Assembly (NCBI GenBank): GCA_021018995.1
Contig: CM037590.1
Span: 42,472,287 to 42,536,286, forward strand
Length of the DNA: 64,000 bases
Source: Chloranthus sessilifolius
Taxonomy: Eukaryota > Streptophyta > Magnoliopsida > Chloranthales > Chloranthaceae
Direction: 5' to 3'
Part shown: positions 46,601-56,411 of the stretch, piece by piece
Position numbering within the stretch: the first letter of the stretch is position 1
Layout of the letters: every line of letters begins with the position of its first letter
The notes under the pieces: generated by a model
Database searches by the model: none
What the model saw: the letters and a program-made list of their open reading frames with translations, nothing else
What the model was told of the DNA's origin: nothing
Position numbers and translations under genes: made by a program

Positions 46601-46945
46601 TTTTTTTTTTTTTTAAAAATGATGTTTTTATCAGCGATTCTACCAAAACTGCCAGTAAATGTAGTATTATTGGCTGTTTACATACCATAAAAACTACACT
46701 AGTGACAGTTTAGCAGGGGCACCTTGGCGGTTAACAATCGTCGCTGAATGACTATATCGACAGTCGAACATTGCCGCTAAATATACTAATATTTAGTGGT
46801 GGTTACCTCGTAACCACCAGTAAAAGTTTCCCCTACGCATCCAAGCATGGCAGTTTTCAAAACCGTCATTAAAGGTTTTAGCGGCAGTTTATGAAGCGTT
46901 AGCGGCAGTTTAGAATTGCCATTAAAATCGGCATATTTTGTAGTG
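43605..46945. mobile_element. CACTA (En/Spm-type) element, 3.3 kb, nested in the Harbinger-like element
   Basis: The left end is CACTACAAAATTTGGGGGTT and the complement of the right end is CACTACAAAATATGCCGATT, 14 of 20 positions alike with the first 11 identical. Subterminal regions carry repeated (T)TAG(T/C)GGCA and GGCAGTTT / AACTGCC motifs near the right end, typical of CACTA. The 3-bp flanks are GGA and AGA, so the target duplication is imperfect. No transposase frame is recognised. A 53-bp internal tandem duplication lies at 44730-44829 and a degraded MITE-like piece at 46390-46530. Confidence 0.75.
44730..44829. repeat. 53-bp tandem duplication inside the CACTA element
   Basis: ATTAGATGTCCAAGGAATGT and GGTTGGCTAAGGTATATGAA are repeated exactly at a distance of 53 bp. 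Confidence 0.85.
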
Positions 46946-47608
46946 AGAGGACTCCGATTAGATACCTCCCATGCAACATCATTGCAATGATAGCTCGGAC
47001 GACGGGAGTGACTCTCACATTCATACGGTCACTACCTCATACTCTTCCGACCAGGGGGGTGGTAACGACGCAACCTCGTAGTCATATTTGAGGTTATGTC
47101 ATTTTTCCTGCGTACTTGTATTTGTTTTAATTTTGTAATTGGATCTCCAATTAACCCGCTTTTGAATGTAATGGCCTAATGTACTATCTACTTTCATGAA
47201 TCGTACAAACAACTATTATAGTGTTAGTATGATAGGCGATCGGGTTGTATAGTTGTAGGAATCTTTTTTGCACAATTGCACCGACGGAAGTGTTCAACTT
47301 CTCATGGATCGTGCATTGGCCAAAAATGACATTCAAAACGACATAGTATCGGATGCTCTACCATCATTCCTACGGTGATACGATATTCCTAAAGTAGACC
47401 GATTATGTACTTTTCTGAATTAATTAAAAGAAACACAGGAAATCCTTCATTTCTGTGAAATATTAGGAATCAGAGCTTTTCTGAGACCTAAAAGAACACA
47501 CCTGGGGAAAGCCAAGAATCTGAGTTTGTCAGGAATCAGCAGGAAACGGAGTTGTCAGGAATCTGAGCTTTTCTGAGATAATTGGGGAAATACCCGAACA
47601 TGGCCTAA

Positions 47609-49709
47609 AGGTCTCCCACCTCCTATTTGTCGATGATAGTTTATTATATTTTAAATCAAAAAAGGATGAAAGCCAATAGATCATCAACATGTTACACTCA
47701 TATGAAGGCGCTTTCGGGCAAATGATCAATTTGAAAAAATCATCTATGGCTTTCAGCTCCAATGTATCACACACTGACAGAGTGGCCCTACTCCAACAAC
47801 TTTCGATTCGAAGGGCAAAATCTCATGAGAAGTATTTTGATCTTTCTAATTTTCTTAGAAGGACCAAGAATTTTAAATTCGGGTACCTAAAGGAGAGAAT
47901 CTTGGGGAAACTTCACGGGTGGAAGGAGAAATTGTTATCCAAAGAGGGAAAGGAGACACTCATCAAGGTCATCGCTCAAGCTATCCCTACTTATGCGATG
48001 AGTTGTTTTCAATTGCCGGTAATTTTATTACAAGATATCTTGGCCTCAATTGCGCGATTTTGGTGGAGCCACAACAACAACAGCAAGGAGATACCTTGGA
48101 TTGCATGGAACAAGTTGTGTACCTCTAAAGCTGGCGGCGAACTGAGCTTCAAAGATTTATGGGCCTTTAACAAAAGTGATGCTAATGAAACAGGGATGGC
48201 GACTACAAACAAACTCCTCTTCGTTTGCAACTCGAATTCTGAAAGCAAGATATTTCCCTAATTCCATGTTCGTGGAATCAAACCTGGGATACAATCCTTC
48301 TTTCACTTGGTGAAACATCTGCGGTATCAAGAACAACTTGGAAGAAGGAATAATCAGACGAGTTGGTAATGAGCGATCGATTGATATTTGGGGGGATAAG
48401 TGGATCCCTCATGCAAGTTCTTACAAGGTGATCACTCCTCACACAACCCAACAAATCCAGAAGGTGGAGGACATTATTATAGGTCAGCCACAACATTGGA
48501 ACTCAAATCTTAGAAAGAATGTTTTTAGGCTGGATGATGCTAAAATTATCCTACAAACCCCGCTCCCACTCCACCCATGTGATGATAAAATAGCATGGGC
48601 TCCTAACAAAAAAGGTAAATTTAGTATTAAAATTACTTATTTAGCGGCTCGGGAATACTATGACAAGAACGGGTTAAGTGAAGGCTCCTGTAGCTATGTC
48701 TCATCCGATTCCGTATGGAAAAAAATATGGAACTGCAATATCCCAAATAAAATTAAACACTTTTCTTGGTGAGCGTGCAAGAACATATTACCAGTGCGAT
48801 ATAACCTGTGAAAGATGAGGATCACTAATGATACAACCTATGGGCTGTGTGGACTAGAGGTTGAAACCATTATACATGTTTTAAAGAAATGTCCCCACTT
48901 GACTCCCCTCTGGTTCATGTCATCCCTGGGGTCTTAGGTGTGCTAAACACAAGGTGGAAAACTTTTATTTTTGGGTGAAACAAATCATTTCCGAAAAGGA
49001 GGACAGTTTGGATCGTTTCTTAATTATTGCTTGGGCCATTTGGAATCTTAGAAACCAAGTGGTTATGAATGGAGGTAAAGGGGAGGCAGTGCAACACATT
49101 CTATGGGTGGAAGGTATGCTTTACGAATTCAAAAAGGCAAATTTCAGAACCGATGCCATGTCTGTGGAACATCGTAACCGAAGTGGAATCTAGTGTAAAC
49201 CAGGACGGGGTTATTTCAAAATAAATATTGATGCGGCATGGAAGAAAATTCGGGACTTCACAGGTATAAGAGTAGTTATTCGAGATTCCGGGGGTCTGGT
49301 TCAAGCATCGATGGTAAAGGGTTACAAAAATATTCCAAACCCTTTTTCAGGCTGAATTGCATGCAATATCAGATGGGCTACAGCTTGCGCTCGACCTAGT
49401 ACTACGGAACATACACTTTGAAAGTGATTCCCTTGTTGTTGTTTAATTGATAAATTCACGTCACAAGAATTGTTCTTCCCTCACTATGGTGATTGAGGAT
49501 ATCAGGGGGTTGATAAACAAGTTTTATTCCGCTGCATGCTCTCATGTCTACCAAAATTCTAACAAAGTGGCACATGACCTTGCGAAATTAGGAATTAGTT
49601 CTACTAATGTCTCTGTTTGGATGGAGGATTATCCTCCGCTTATGTATGATCTTGTAACCAATGATTTATGATAATTAAATAATTTCCCTTTCTCAAAAAA
49701 AAAAAAAAA
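47609..49709 (+). pseudogene. LINE (L1-type) 3' part: RT catalytic block, zf-RVT and RNase H, poly-A tail
   Basis: It resumes at KVSHLLFVDDSLLYF, the catalytic FxDD block of the reverse transcriptase. It continues through INLKKSSMAFSSN, YLKERILGKLHGWKEKLLSK and RFWWSHNNNSKEIPWIAWNK (47689-48170). The zinc-binding zf-RVT region includes WGDKWIPHASSY, WAPNKKGKFSIK and WNCNIPNKIKHFSW (48338-48772). A plant-LINE RNase H starts at YFKINIDAAWKK (about 49210), continues with AELHAISDGLQLAL and FESDSLVVV, and ends in QNSNKVAHDLAKLGI. A terminal A run at 49696-49711 is the reverse-transcribed tail. Frameshifts and stops occur, among them TAG 47678, TGA about 48772, TGA near 49352 and TAA near 49443. 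The element is dead. Confidence 0.92.
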
Positions 49710-49710
49710 A

Positions 49711-49880
49711 ACCAATTGTAACTGTCAACAGTTGTATTTGTAATCTTATTTATTATCAAAGTATTGTAAAGCACGGTAAACAATGTAATCAATTATTGTA
49801 GAAATTTGTCTATTCTCTCTATCATCTTCTCTCTTTCAATCTTCTTCTTGTTTTCTTCTTTATTTTATAATTTTAGCAGC
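49711..49880. repeat. Right-hand continuation of the sequence interrupted by the LINE
   Basis: ACCAATTGTAACTGTCAAC right after the poly-A tail resembles the unit at 38762. It leads into ATTGTAGAAATTTGTCTATT and TCTCTCTATCATCTTCTCTC, a layout reminiscent of a Copia-type LTR end. No partner LTR was located. Confidence 0.4.
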
Positions 49881-50743
49881 TTTAACCTGAAACTTCAAAA
49901 CGATATCTGTCTACCTCCTCCACACCAAATGCCCCTAGCCTGGATCTACCAAGCCACCCATTTCAGATAAATCTGGTGTTCATCCGATGAGCTTTTTTCT
50001 GATAGACCATCACCTATTGCATCCAAGTTCCATAGCCCAGAAGTAAGGTTAGATTTTGGACTCCCTATTATAGCCTTTTATGTGATGGCCGGAGACTCCT
50101 TCCACTTCTCAATCAAACCTCCTTCCCCACTTGCAGTGCCCAAAAAGTAAGTCCTAACTCCTAACAAATGGACTCGCATAAAAAATTGAGGGACAAAACC
50201 ACTCCCAGCATGCAGTGGAGCCACAATGAAGGGCCCAATTGCATCTCAAAAAATACCTGCAAGAAAGTTCTATCACCTAAAACAATGTGTCTGATTCCGT
50301 GTTTCCGCTCGCTTTGCATGACCACTTCGATCAACCAATCCCGTGCTACATTTGCAATTGCAAAGGAAGAATATTAGGTTCTAAATATTAGGTTGTAAAG
50401 GAAGAATATTAGGTTCTAAATAAAGGTACCCAATTCTGAAGGTTGTGTTTCTTATAACTTATATTCATGAAAAAAACTTGTATAATTGGTTACATCGACG
50501 CCGTCTATCTCACCTTGTATAATTGGTTACATCGACGCCATCTATCTCATCTGCTTCAGTTTACTACAATACAACGTTTGTTGCTTGCAATGCCGTCTCT
50601 CACTTTCTTCCTTTAATTTATGCGGTTATACATGAGATATGAGTTAGGGGTATTTTAGGCATGAAAAATTAAAGTGCTTATATTTTTAGCAAATAAAAGA
50701 GTTAAAGCGTTGTGGATAAAGCTAACTTTCATATCTAGATCTC
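49881..50743. other. Intergenic, no gene recognised
   Basis: Two short direct repeats are seen: GAAGAATATTAGGTTCTAAA (50366 and about 50402) and TTGTATAATTGGTTACATCG (50475 and 50514). There is no supported exon. Confidence 0.5.
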
Positions 50744-50746
50744 TTA

Positions 50747-53098
50747 GGCTGTGTTTGGGTTAGCTCCCTAGAGCTAAGAGCACCTCTAATAAGAGCAACT
50801 CTTTTGAGAGTGATCTTTCAAAGAGTTTTCTTACTGGATTTATTGTTTGATAACAGTCTTGAGAGAGCAGTTTTAGAGTTACTCCCATAAAAGTTGTTGT
50901 TTAGTAAAAACAACTCTATATAGAATATTCCAATTAGTTGACCAAAATGCCGCGAAAGTGTTCAAAGAACAATTTAAAGACTTAGTGTAAAGTAGTAATT
51001 TATGATATTGTACCATACACCATTCATTCATCTCTCCCTTTCATAGCAGCCTTATTCCACTACCATACCACTAGATAGCAGCAACTTTTCCATTAGGATC
51101 ATGTCAAAGGTATTTTCCTATTTCCACTTTATTTTTTTGACATTTCCTGACTCCATTATTGTTGCAGGAAACTGTGGTGTCAGTGGACATGTTGGTATCA
51201 TAGGAGATACACAAAATGAGATCCAACAGGCTGATAACAAAAAACAAATTTGAAAATCTGGTCGTTCAACTTAAGATTGATTTTGAATGCAAAAATACCA
51301 TCATACTCCCAATATCTAAACTTAAAGAGTTAAAGCTCATGATACTGCCATCCATAAAAATAAGCAAAACAAAGATTGGTAGGAATGTGTAATGTACTTT
51401 CATCCTTGAACTATTAGACATGACCCTAGGAGTGTGAGGATGGTCATGACTTCTTCGGCAGGGTTTAGATTAATCTGACACTCGATTTTTCTAGAGAATA
51501 TAACTTCTTCTGATTTATAACATGTGCAGGAGTACCTAACTGAGCTGAATTTATCTTATATGGAAGTAAATAAAGAATAAACAAATTTTTCATAATATGT
51601 ACTTTTTTATGAGTGAGGTGCTTAATTGAACTGAATTAGTTTTATATTGAAGTAAATAAAGGACATATTGATTCTTCGGAACATATATAGTTCATGCAAT
51701 ATGATTTTGCTTATAATGGACTGAATTCATCCTTGGAAGCCTTGGATTGGTCAATGATGTCATGGCAAAAGAAGTGCATGGGAAAATTGGTGCCTATCAA
51801 AAGATTCTAACTTCAATTTGGGCTTCTTAATATATAAGTTGTTCATATTTAATGTAAAGACCTATCCTAAAGTGAATTTAAATTATTTATAAATAAAAAT
51901 GGAAAGAAAAATCATGAAAAAATGAAAAAACTAAATTAATATATAAAAATTGCATAATTAATATGAAATAATACTTTTTAAATACTTTTAAAAAAAATAA
52001 TAATAATAAAATAATGAATCGGTTAGGTTAGCTGGGTTTGAAACCATGACTGAAATCCATCCATAAATATATCATTATTTACTCCGGTGTAAATATGCAC
52101 AATTATTGGTAACCTCAACAAATAAATCAAAGTGAAAACATAAAAACACAAAGATCCATCAGTAAATAGAATTTTTCTGATTTTTCTTTGAGGTTTATAA
52201 AAACTCTTGATTTAAGATGAGATCCAGCATACATCCATACAGAGGAACATAATTATTGGCTGGTCCATCACTGATGAAGCTACTATTATATTAATCCAGT
52301 GCAAATCACAAAAATAGTAATCCAACATGTGTGGGCTTTGGCTCTCAATGAAATTCCTAATCCTTAACCTTCAGACCCTAAACACCAAATTGCTCATATC
52401 ATTCAAAGCATCACATTTTGATCCCATTTCATAAAGTAGCATCTTATTTCTTGATACACCAAAAAAAAATCTAATTAGGTAAAGAAAACTTAAATCACAA
52501 CGGCCAAAGTCACAATCAATTCAATATTCAATATTTAATCATTAGGTAGAGAAAAAAAAGTGGATTTTTGTAATATCCAAAATCAATATTAAAAATGGAT
52601 TTTTTTAAAAACCCTAGCCCACAATTCAGGAAAAAAAGAGGAGGAAGAAGAAGAAGAAGAAGAAGAAGAAGCACCTGAAGAAAATCTCTAGAAATCGTTG
52701 ATCTGTAGCAGAAATCGTTGATTTGTAGCAGAAATTGCTGATCGATAGGCCTCTTCGTAAAGTAAAGAGGAGATGGCTCTCGTCCTCTTTTGAACCCTAG
52801 AACGCTAGAGAAAGATTTTCATTCTTATACTGATTGTTTTGGTATTAGCAAACAAAAGTGAGGCTATTTTAGTCCCCGCAACAACGAAAATACCGTCACC
52901 TCTGTTCCCCATGAGAACTCGCTCGACCCACTTAAAAGAGTAGCTAAAAACTGCTCTTTTAAAGAGACCTAAAATCAACAATTTCACTATCTGAAAGAGT
53001 AGAAAGCACTTGTAACCAAACAGGCTCTTATGCTAAATTGCTCTGGAAAAGATCCGAGAGCTGCTCTTTGCTTCAAAAGAGCTAACCCAAACTCAGCC
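50747..53098. mobile_element. PIF/Harbinger-type element, 2.35 kb
   Basis: The left end GGCTGTGTTTGGGTTAGCTC and the complement of the right end GGCTGAGTTTGGGTTAGCTC match at 19 of 20 bases. TTA is duplicated on both sides (50744-50746 and 53099-53101). Subterminal AAGAGCAACTCTTTTGAGAG and CTGCTCTTT/AAAGAGAG motifs lie at both ends. No transposase or SANT frame was recognised inside. The interior holds AT-rich sequence, a GAA microsatellite (52643-52671) and a twice-repeated GTAGCAGAAAT(C/T)G(T/C)TGAT unit near 52700. It appears non-autonomous and, from the near-perfect ends, relatively young. Confidence 0.85.
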
Positions 53099-53309
53099 TT
53101 AGTTGCCCCTATATAAGTTTTATCTTTCAATTGTAATCTTTTATACTTGAGCGTATTTTTCATATTTTTTCAAGGATAATATTGTAATTGAATTGCAATG
53201 ACGTTTGACGTTGATAGCTTGTACTTGTACACGAGCCATTTGCCTAAAGAAGATGAAGACAGAAGACGAAGACGTTCTCCGCCTGCAAGCTGTACTCCCA
53301 ACCATGGAT

Positions 53310-53450
53310 CAAAATCTCAGCCGAAATTTTAAATTTTCGACCGAGACGTCTCAGTTTCGGTTGAAACCAAACCGAAAAAATGTAAAAAACAGCCCCCCTC
53401 CAAAAAATCAAAATTATTGGCCAAATTTTGAAATTATCGGTCGAGACTTG
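53310..53450. repeat. CCGAAATTT-rich dispersed repeat, copy 3
   Basis: CAGCCGAAATTTTAAATTTT, CGACCGAGACGTCTCAGTTT and CGGTTGAAACCAAACCGAAA use the vocabulary of 18295-18440 and 22925-23045. Confidence 0.55.
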
Positions 53451-53850
53451 TTTTCATTTTTAAATTTTTTTTAGGGTATAAAACCCATTTGTTAGCAAAA
53501 ATTTCGATTCTTTTCTTCCTCCTTGGCGGCGAACCACATTTCTTCTCGTCGGAAAGTGCATCAGAGGCGCCGGAAAATAGAGCTGCTCTTAGCAAAAAAA
53601 ACATCTATTTGTCGAGCATTTGCCAGTCGATGTCGGCCTGAAGATGGATCTTCGGCGCCAAATCTTCTTCCGCGCTTAAACTCATCTTCTCCACCTTCGA
53701 GATCTAAAACCCTAACTCCGTTTTCTTCGGTCGATTTGGACAGATTGCCAGATTTTTAGAGAAGATCTTAAAAAAAATCACCTTTTTGATCACCGTTTTT
53801 GCGCGGAAGACTAGATATCACTGGAAAGGAGAGATGGTGGCTTTTTATTC

Positions 53851-55281
53851 GAGAAATTTACCTGATCGGCCCTGTCAGATACGCCTTTTACGTCAGAAGC
53901 CCTGTAGTTTCACCTTTACCCAAACCGACCAGCTCCAAGCCTAGCCGACCCTTAGGTTAGCAAAATGCCCAAATTACCCCCTTTATTTAACGCACAAAAA
54001 CATCATCTTCTTCCTCATTTTAATCTGGTACAGTTTTTAAAAGTCAGAGGTGGCGAAGGTGACGGTGTCTTCTCCTCAATCCAAACTATTCCGATCTGCT
54101 ATTTGGATCGACCCAAATACACCTTTTTCGTCAGAGACTGTAGTAGATTAGAATGAGGAAGAAGAGGATACACCTATATAATTTAAAATTTTAAATATTA
54201 ACAATTTTCAATGTTTACGCGATGCGAAACGAGATCTATGCCGTCTGATTTGAAGGCTACAATATAAAATCGATAGTTGCAAAGATAGATATGAGAAAAA
54301 GGCGATATCGACTCTGTACATAGTCGGTACCAATCATTTTAAGAGACGTCATCGACTTTGTACAGAGTCGTCATCGATTACATTAAATTTTTTTTTTTTT
54401 TTTAAATTTTAAATTTTAAATTTTTTTATATAATCGACATTTCGATAAGATGAAGAGTCATCATCATCGATTAAGATCTTGAGTCGTTATCGATTACATA
54501 AAAAAAAAAATTTTTAAATTAATTTATATATATATATATATATGTATGTATAATCGATGACGACTCAGTACAGAGTTGTCATCGATTACATTAAAAAAAA
54601 AAAAAAATAAAAAAAAATATATATATATATATTATGTAATCGGTGACGACTCTATACCGAGTCGTCATCGACACGGTACAAAGTCGTCATCGATTACATA
54701 ATTTTTTTTTTTTTTTAATTTTTTTTTATATATAATCGATGGCGACTCTATATAGAGTCGATGACGACTTTGTACAGAGTCGATGACGACTCTTAAAATG
54801 ATCGGTACCGACTATGTACAGAGTCGATATCGCATTTTTCTCATATCTATCTTTGGAACTATCGATTTTATATTGTAGCCTTCAAATCAGACGGCATAAA
54901 TCTCGTTTCACATCGCGTAAATATAGAAAAATGTAAATATTTAAAATTTTAAATTATATAGGTGTATCATCTTCTTCCTCATTCTAATCTGCTACAGTCT
55001 CTGATGAAAAAGGTGTATCTAGGTCGATCCAAATAACAGATCGGAATAGTTTGGATTGAGGAGAAGACGTCGTCACCTTCGCCACTTCTGACTTTTAAAA
55101 ATTGTACCAGATTAAAATGAGAAAGAAGATGATGTTTTTGTGCGTTAAAGAGAGGGGGTAATTTGGACTTTTTGCTATCCTTAGGGTCGGCTAGGCTCCC
55201 AACTGGTCGATTTAGGTAAAGATAAAAATATAAGGCCTGAGGTAAAAGTTGTATCTGATAGGGCGGTCAGGTAAATTTCCC
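53851..55281. mobile_element. Giant foldback element, 1.43 kb near-palindrome (GGGAAATTTA family)
   Basis: The arms run from GAGAAATTTACCTGATCGGC inwards and from CAGGTAAATTTCCC backwards. They remain complementary for some 600 bp through GCGTTAAA/TTTAACGC, TCATCTTCTTCCTCATT(T/C)TAATCTG, CTCAATCCAAACTATTCCGA / TCGGAATAGTTTGGATTGAG and TCAAATCAGACGGCATA / TATGCCGTCTGATTTGA. The middle (54300-54830) is an array of GAGTCGTCATCGATTACAT and its complement, separated by A/T homopolymers. Flanks TTTTTATTC and TAAAAGAAA do not match, so no target duplication survives. The related element at 25757-26491 shows the 9-bp duplication of the Mutator type. Confidence 0.82.
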
Positions 55282-56117
55282 TAAAAGAAAACCTCTAACT
55301 CCGTCCTCACTTTTCATTTCTATGACAAATATATATAAAATATATCTTTCCCGCTTTCCCACGAGTGAGTGGAAATATAGAAAAGCATTGGTCAAGTCCC
55401 ACAAGGTATTTGTATCAAGTATGTGACTCGTGCACCAAAGTTTGCAGAAGAGTTAATCTCTTTTCACAAAATAGGGAGACTATCGACTTATATTGACTCA
55501 CTAGATACTCATGTATAAAAAAATCAGTGGAATGATGCTTTGGACAGGTTTTACAAAGATAGATTGAGATGTTTAATGTCTGATCGGATACCTAATACTA
55601 ACTTATAGAAGGGGTAAATTTGGAATTAAAGAATTTATTGGACGAAAATTAACATTACTAATATAATTATGTATTCTAATAATATTAAAGAATTTAAAAA
55701 AATTAATAAAATAAAGTTCGATAAAATTTAATAAAGTTTAGAACATATTTTAAAAAAAATTTAAAATTTATCAAAATTTACCGATAATTTAACGGACCAA
55801 AATTCGGGTTAGAATAAAACTGATCTATGCTCCCTACAGGGGATATCGCTATTTCACTTCCAATTAATTGTCGCCCATCTTAACACGAGGTCTGGCGTTT
55901 TTTTGCTGGAAATTTGAAATTGCTAGTGTTTGGCGGTGTTGTGGGTCCCAGTTATTCGGATAAATGACAAAAAAAAGTAGAAAAATAAAACCCACATAAA
56001 TTCCATGGAAATTTATTCCGGCCATGCCGAAAACAAGCCCCGGCCGCAACTCTACATATACAGAGAAAGGGTGAGAAAAAAGGAACACACATACACCGTG
56101 AAGCCGAAGAAGAGACC

Positions 56118-56120
<3 letters not shown>
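55282..56120. other. Intergenic, no gene recognised
   Basis: The stretch is AT-rich with A/T-rich low-complexity sequence around 55670-55800 and no supported exon. Confidence 0.45.

Positions 56121-56179
<59 letters not shown>
56121..56179. repeat. (AT)n microsatellite
   Basis: Seen directly. It lies immediately upstream of an exon-like segment. Confidence 0.97.
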
Positions 56180-56181
<2 letters not shown>

Positions 56182-56219
56182 TTCGGTTTCTCTCTACCTC
56201 TCTCTGCGATGGGTTTCGT

Positions 56220-56411
56220 ATGCCAACGAAACCACCATTAAAAATGGAGGAAAATGCCCTCTCTGGCGTCGGCTCCAAGGACGCCGAGCCACCATAAGAG
56301 CCCCCAGTCGTGGTCGTTGGAGAGTGGGTGGATTTGGATCCGGTTATCGATAAGGACTTCGAAGGTGTGAGATCTCGCGGGATTGGTGATCATGTGGTAC
56401 CGACGCCCGCA
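56220..56411 (+). pseudogene. Exon-like GC-rich segment with an in-frame stop and a splice donor
   Basis: From ATG 56220 the frame reads MPTKPPLKMEENALSGVGSK, then DAEPP, a TAA stop, then VVVVGEWVDLDPVIDKDFEG and GIGDHVVPTPAG, ending in CCCGCAG|GTGAGG at 56411. Codon composition and the donor look like a real first exon. The following sequence (56412-56810) is T-rich like an intron. I do not recognise the protein. With the internal stop it is more likely a broken gene or a captured exon. Confidence 0.35.

Larger units (their letters stand above)
43550..47090 (+). pseudogene. Acidic C-terminal reading frame of the Harbinger-like element, split by CACTA
   Basis: Just left of the CACTA insertion one frame reads LEHSMESEDED. 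Just right of it the continuing frame reads EDSD, a stop, then MQHHCNDSSDDGSDSHIHTV and TTSYSSDQGGGNDATS before a TAG at about 47081. Composition and position near the 3' terminus resemble the acidic end of the SANT relic at 21422-21750. I cannot assign a domain. Confidence 0.35.
41595..47605. mobile_element. PIF/Harbinger-like element nested in the LINE, 6.0 kb
   Basis: The left end GGCCTCGTTCGAATA and the complement of the right end, GGCCATGTTCGGGTA, match at 11 of 15 positions. TAA flanks both ends (41592-41594 and 47606-47608). Taking out the element plus one TAA rejoins the LINE frame without loss or gain, which fixes the boundaries independently. Subterminal blocks with CAGGAATC and GGAAACGGAG/GGAAACAGAG are shared by the two ends. 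No DDE transposase is recognisable. A CACTA element is inserted at 43605-46945. Flanking it is a Ser/Asp/Glu-rich reading frame that may be the end of the element's own gene. Confidence 0.8.

Noticed and set aside
53523..53759. Forward frame of 78 codons rich in Arg and Ser
   Set aside because: It has GC-richer, exon-like composition but no similarity, promoter or splice signals that I could support.
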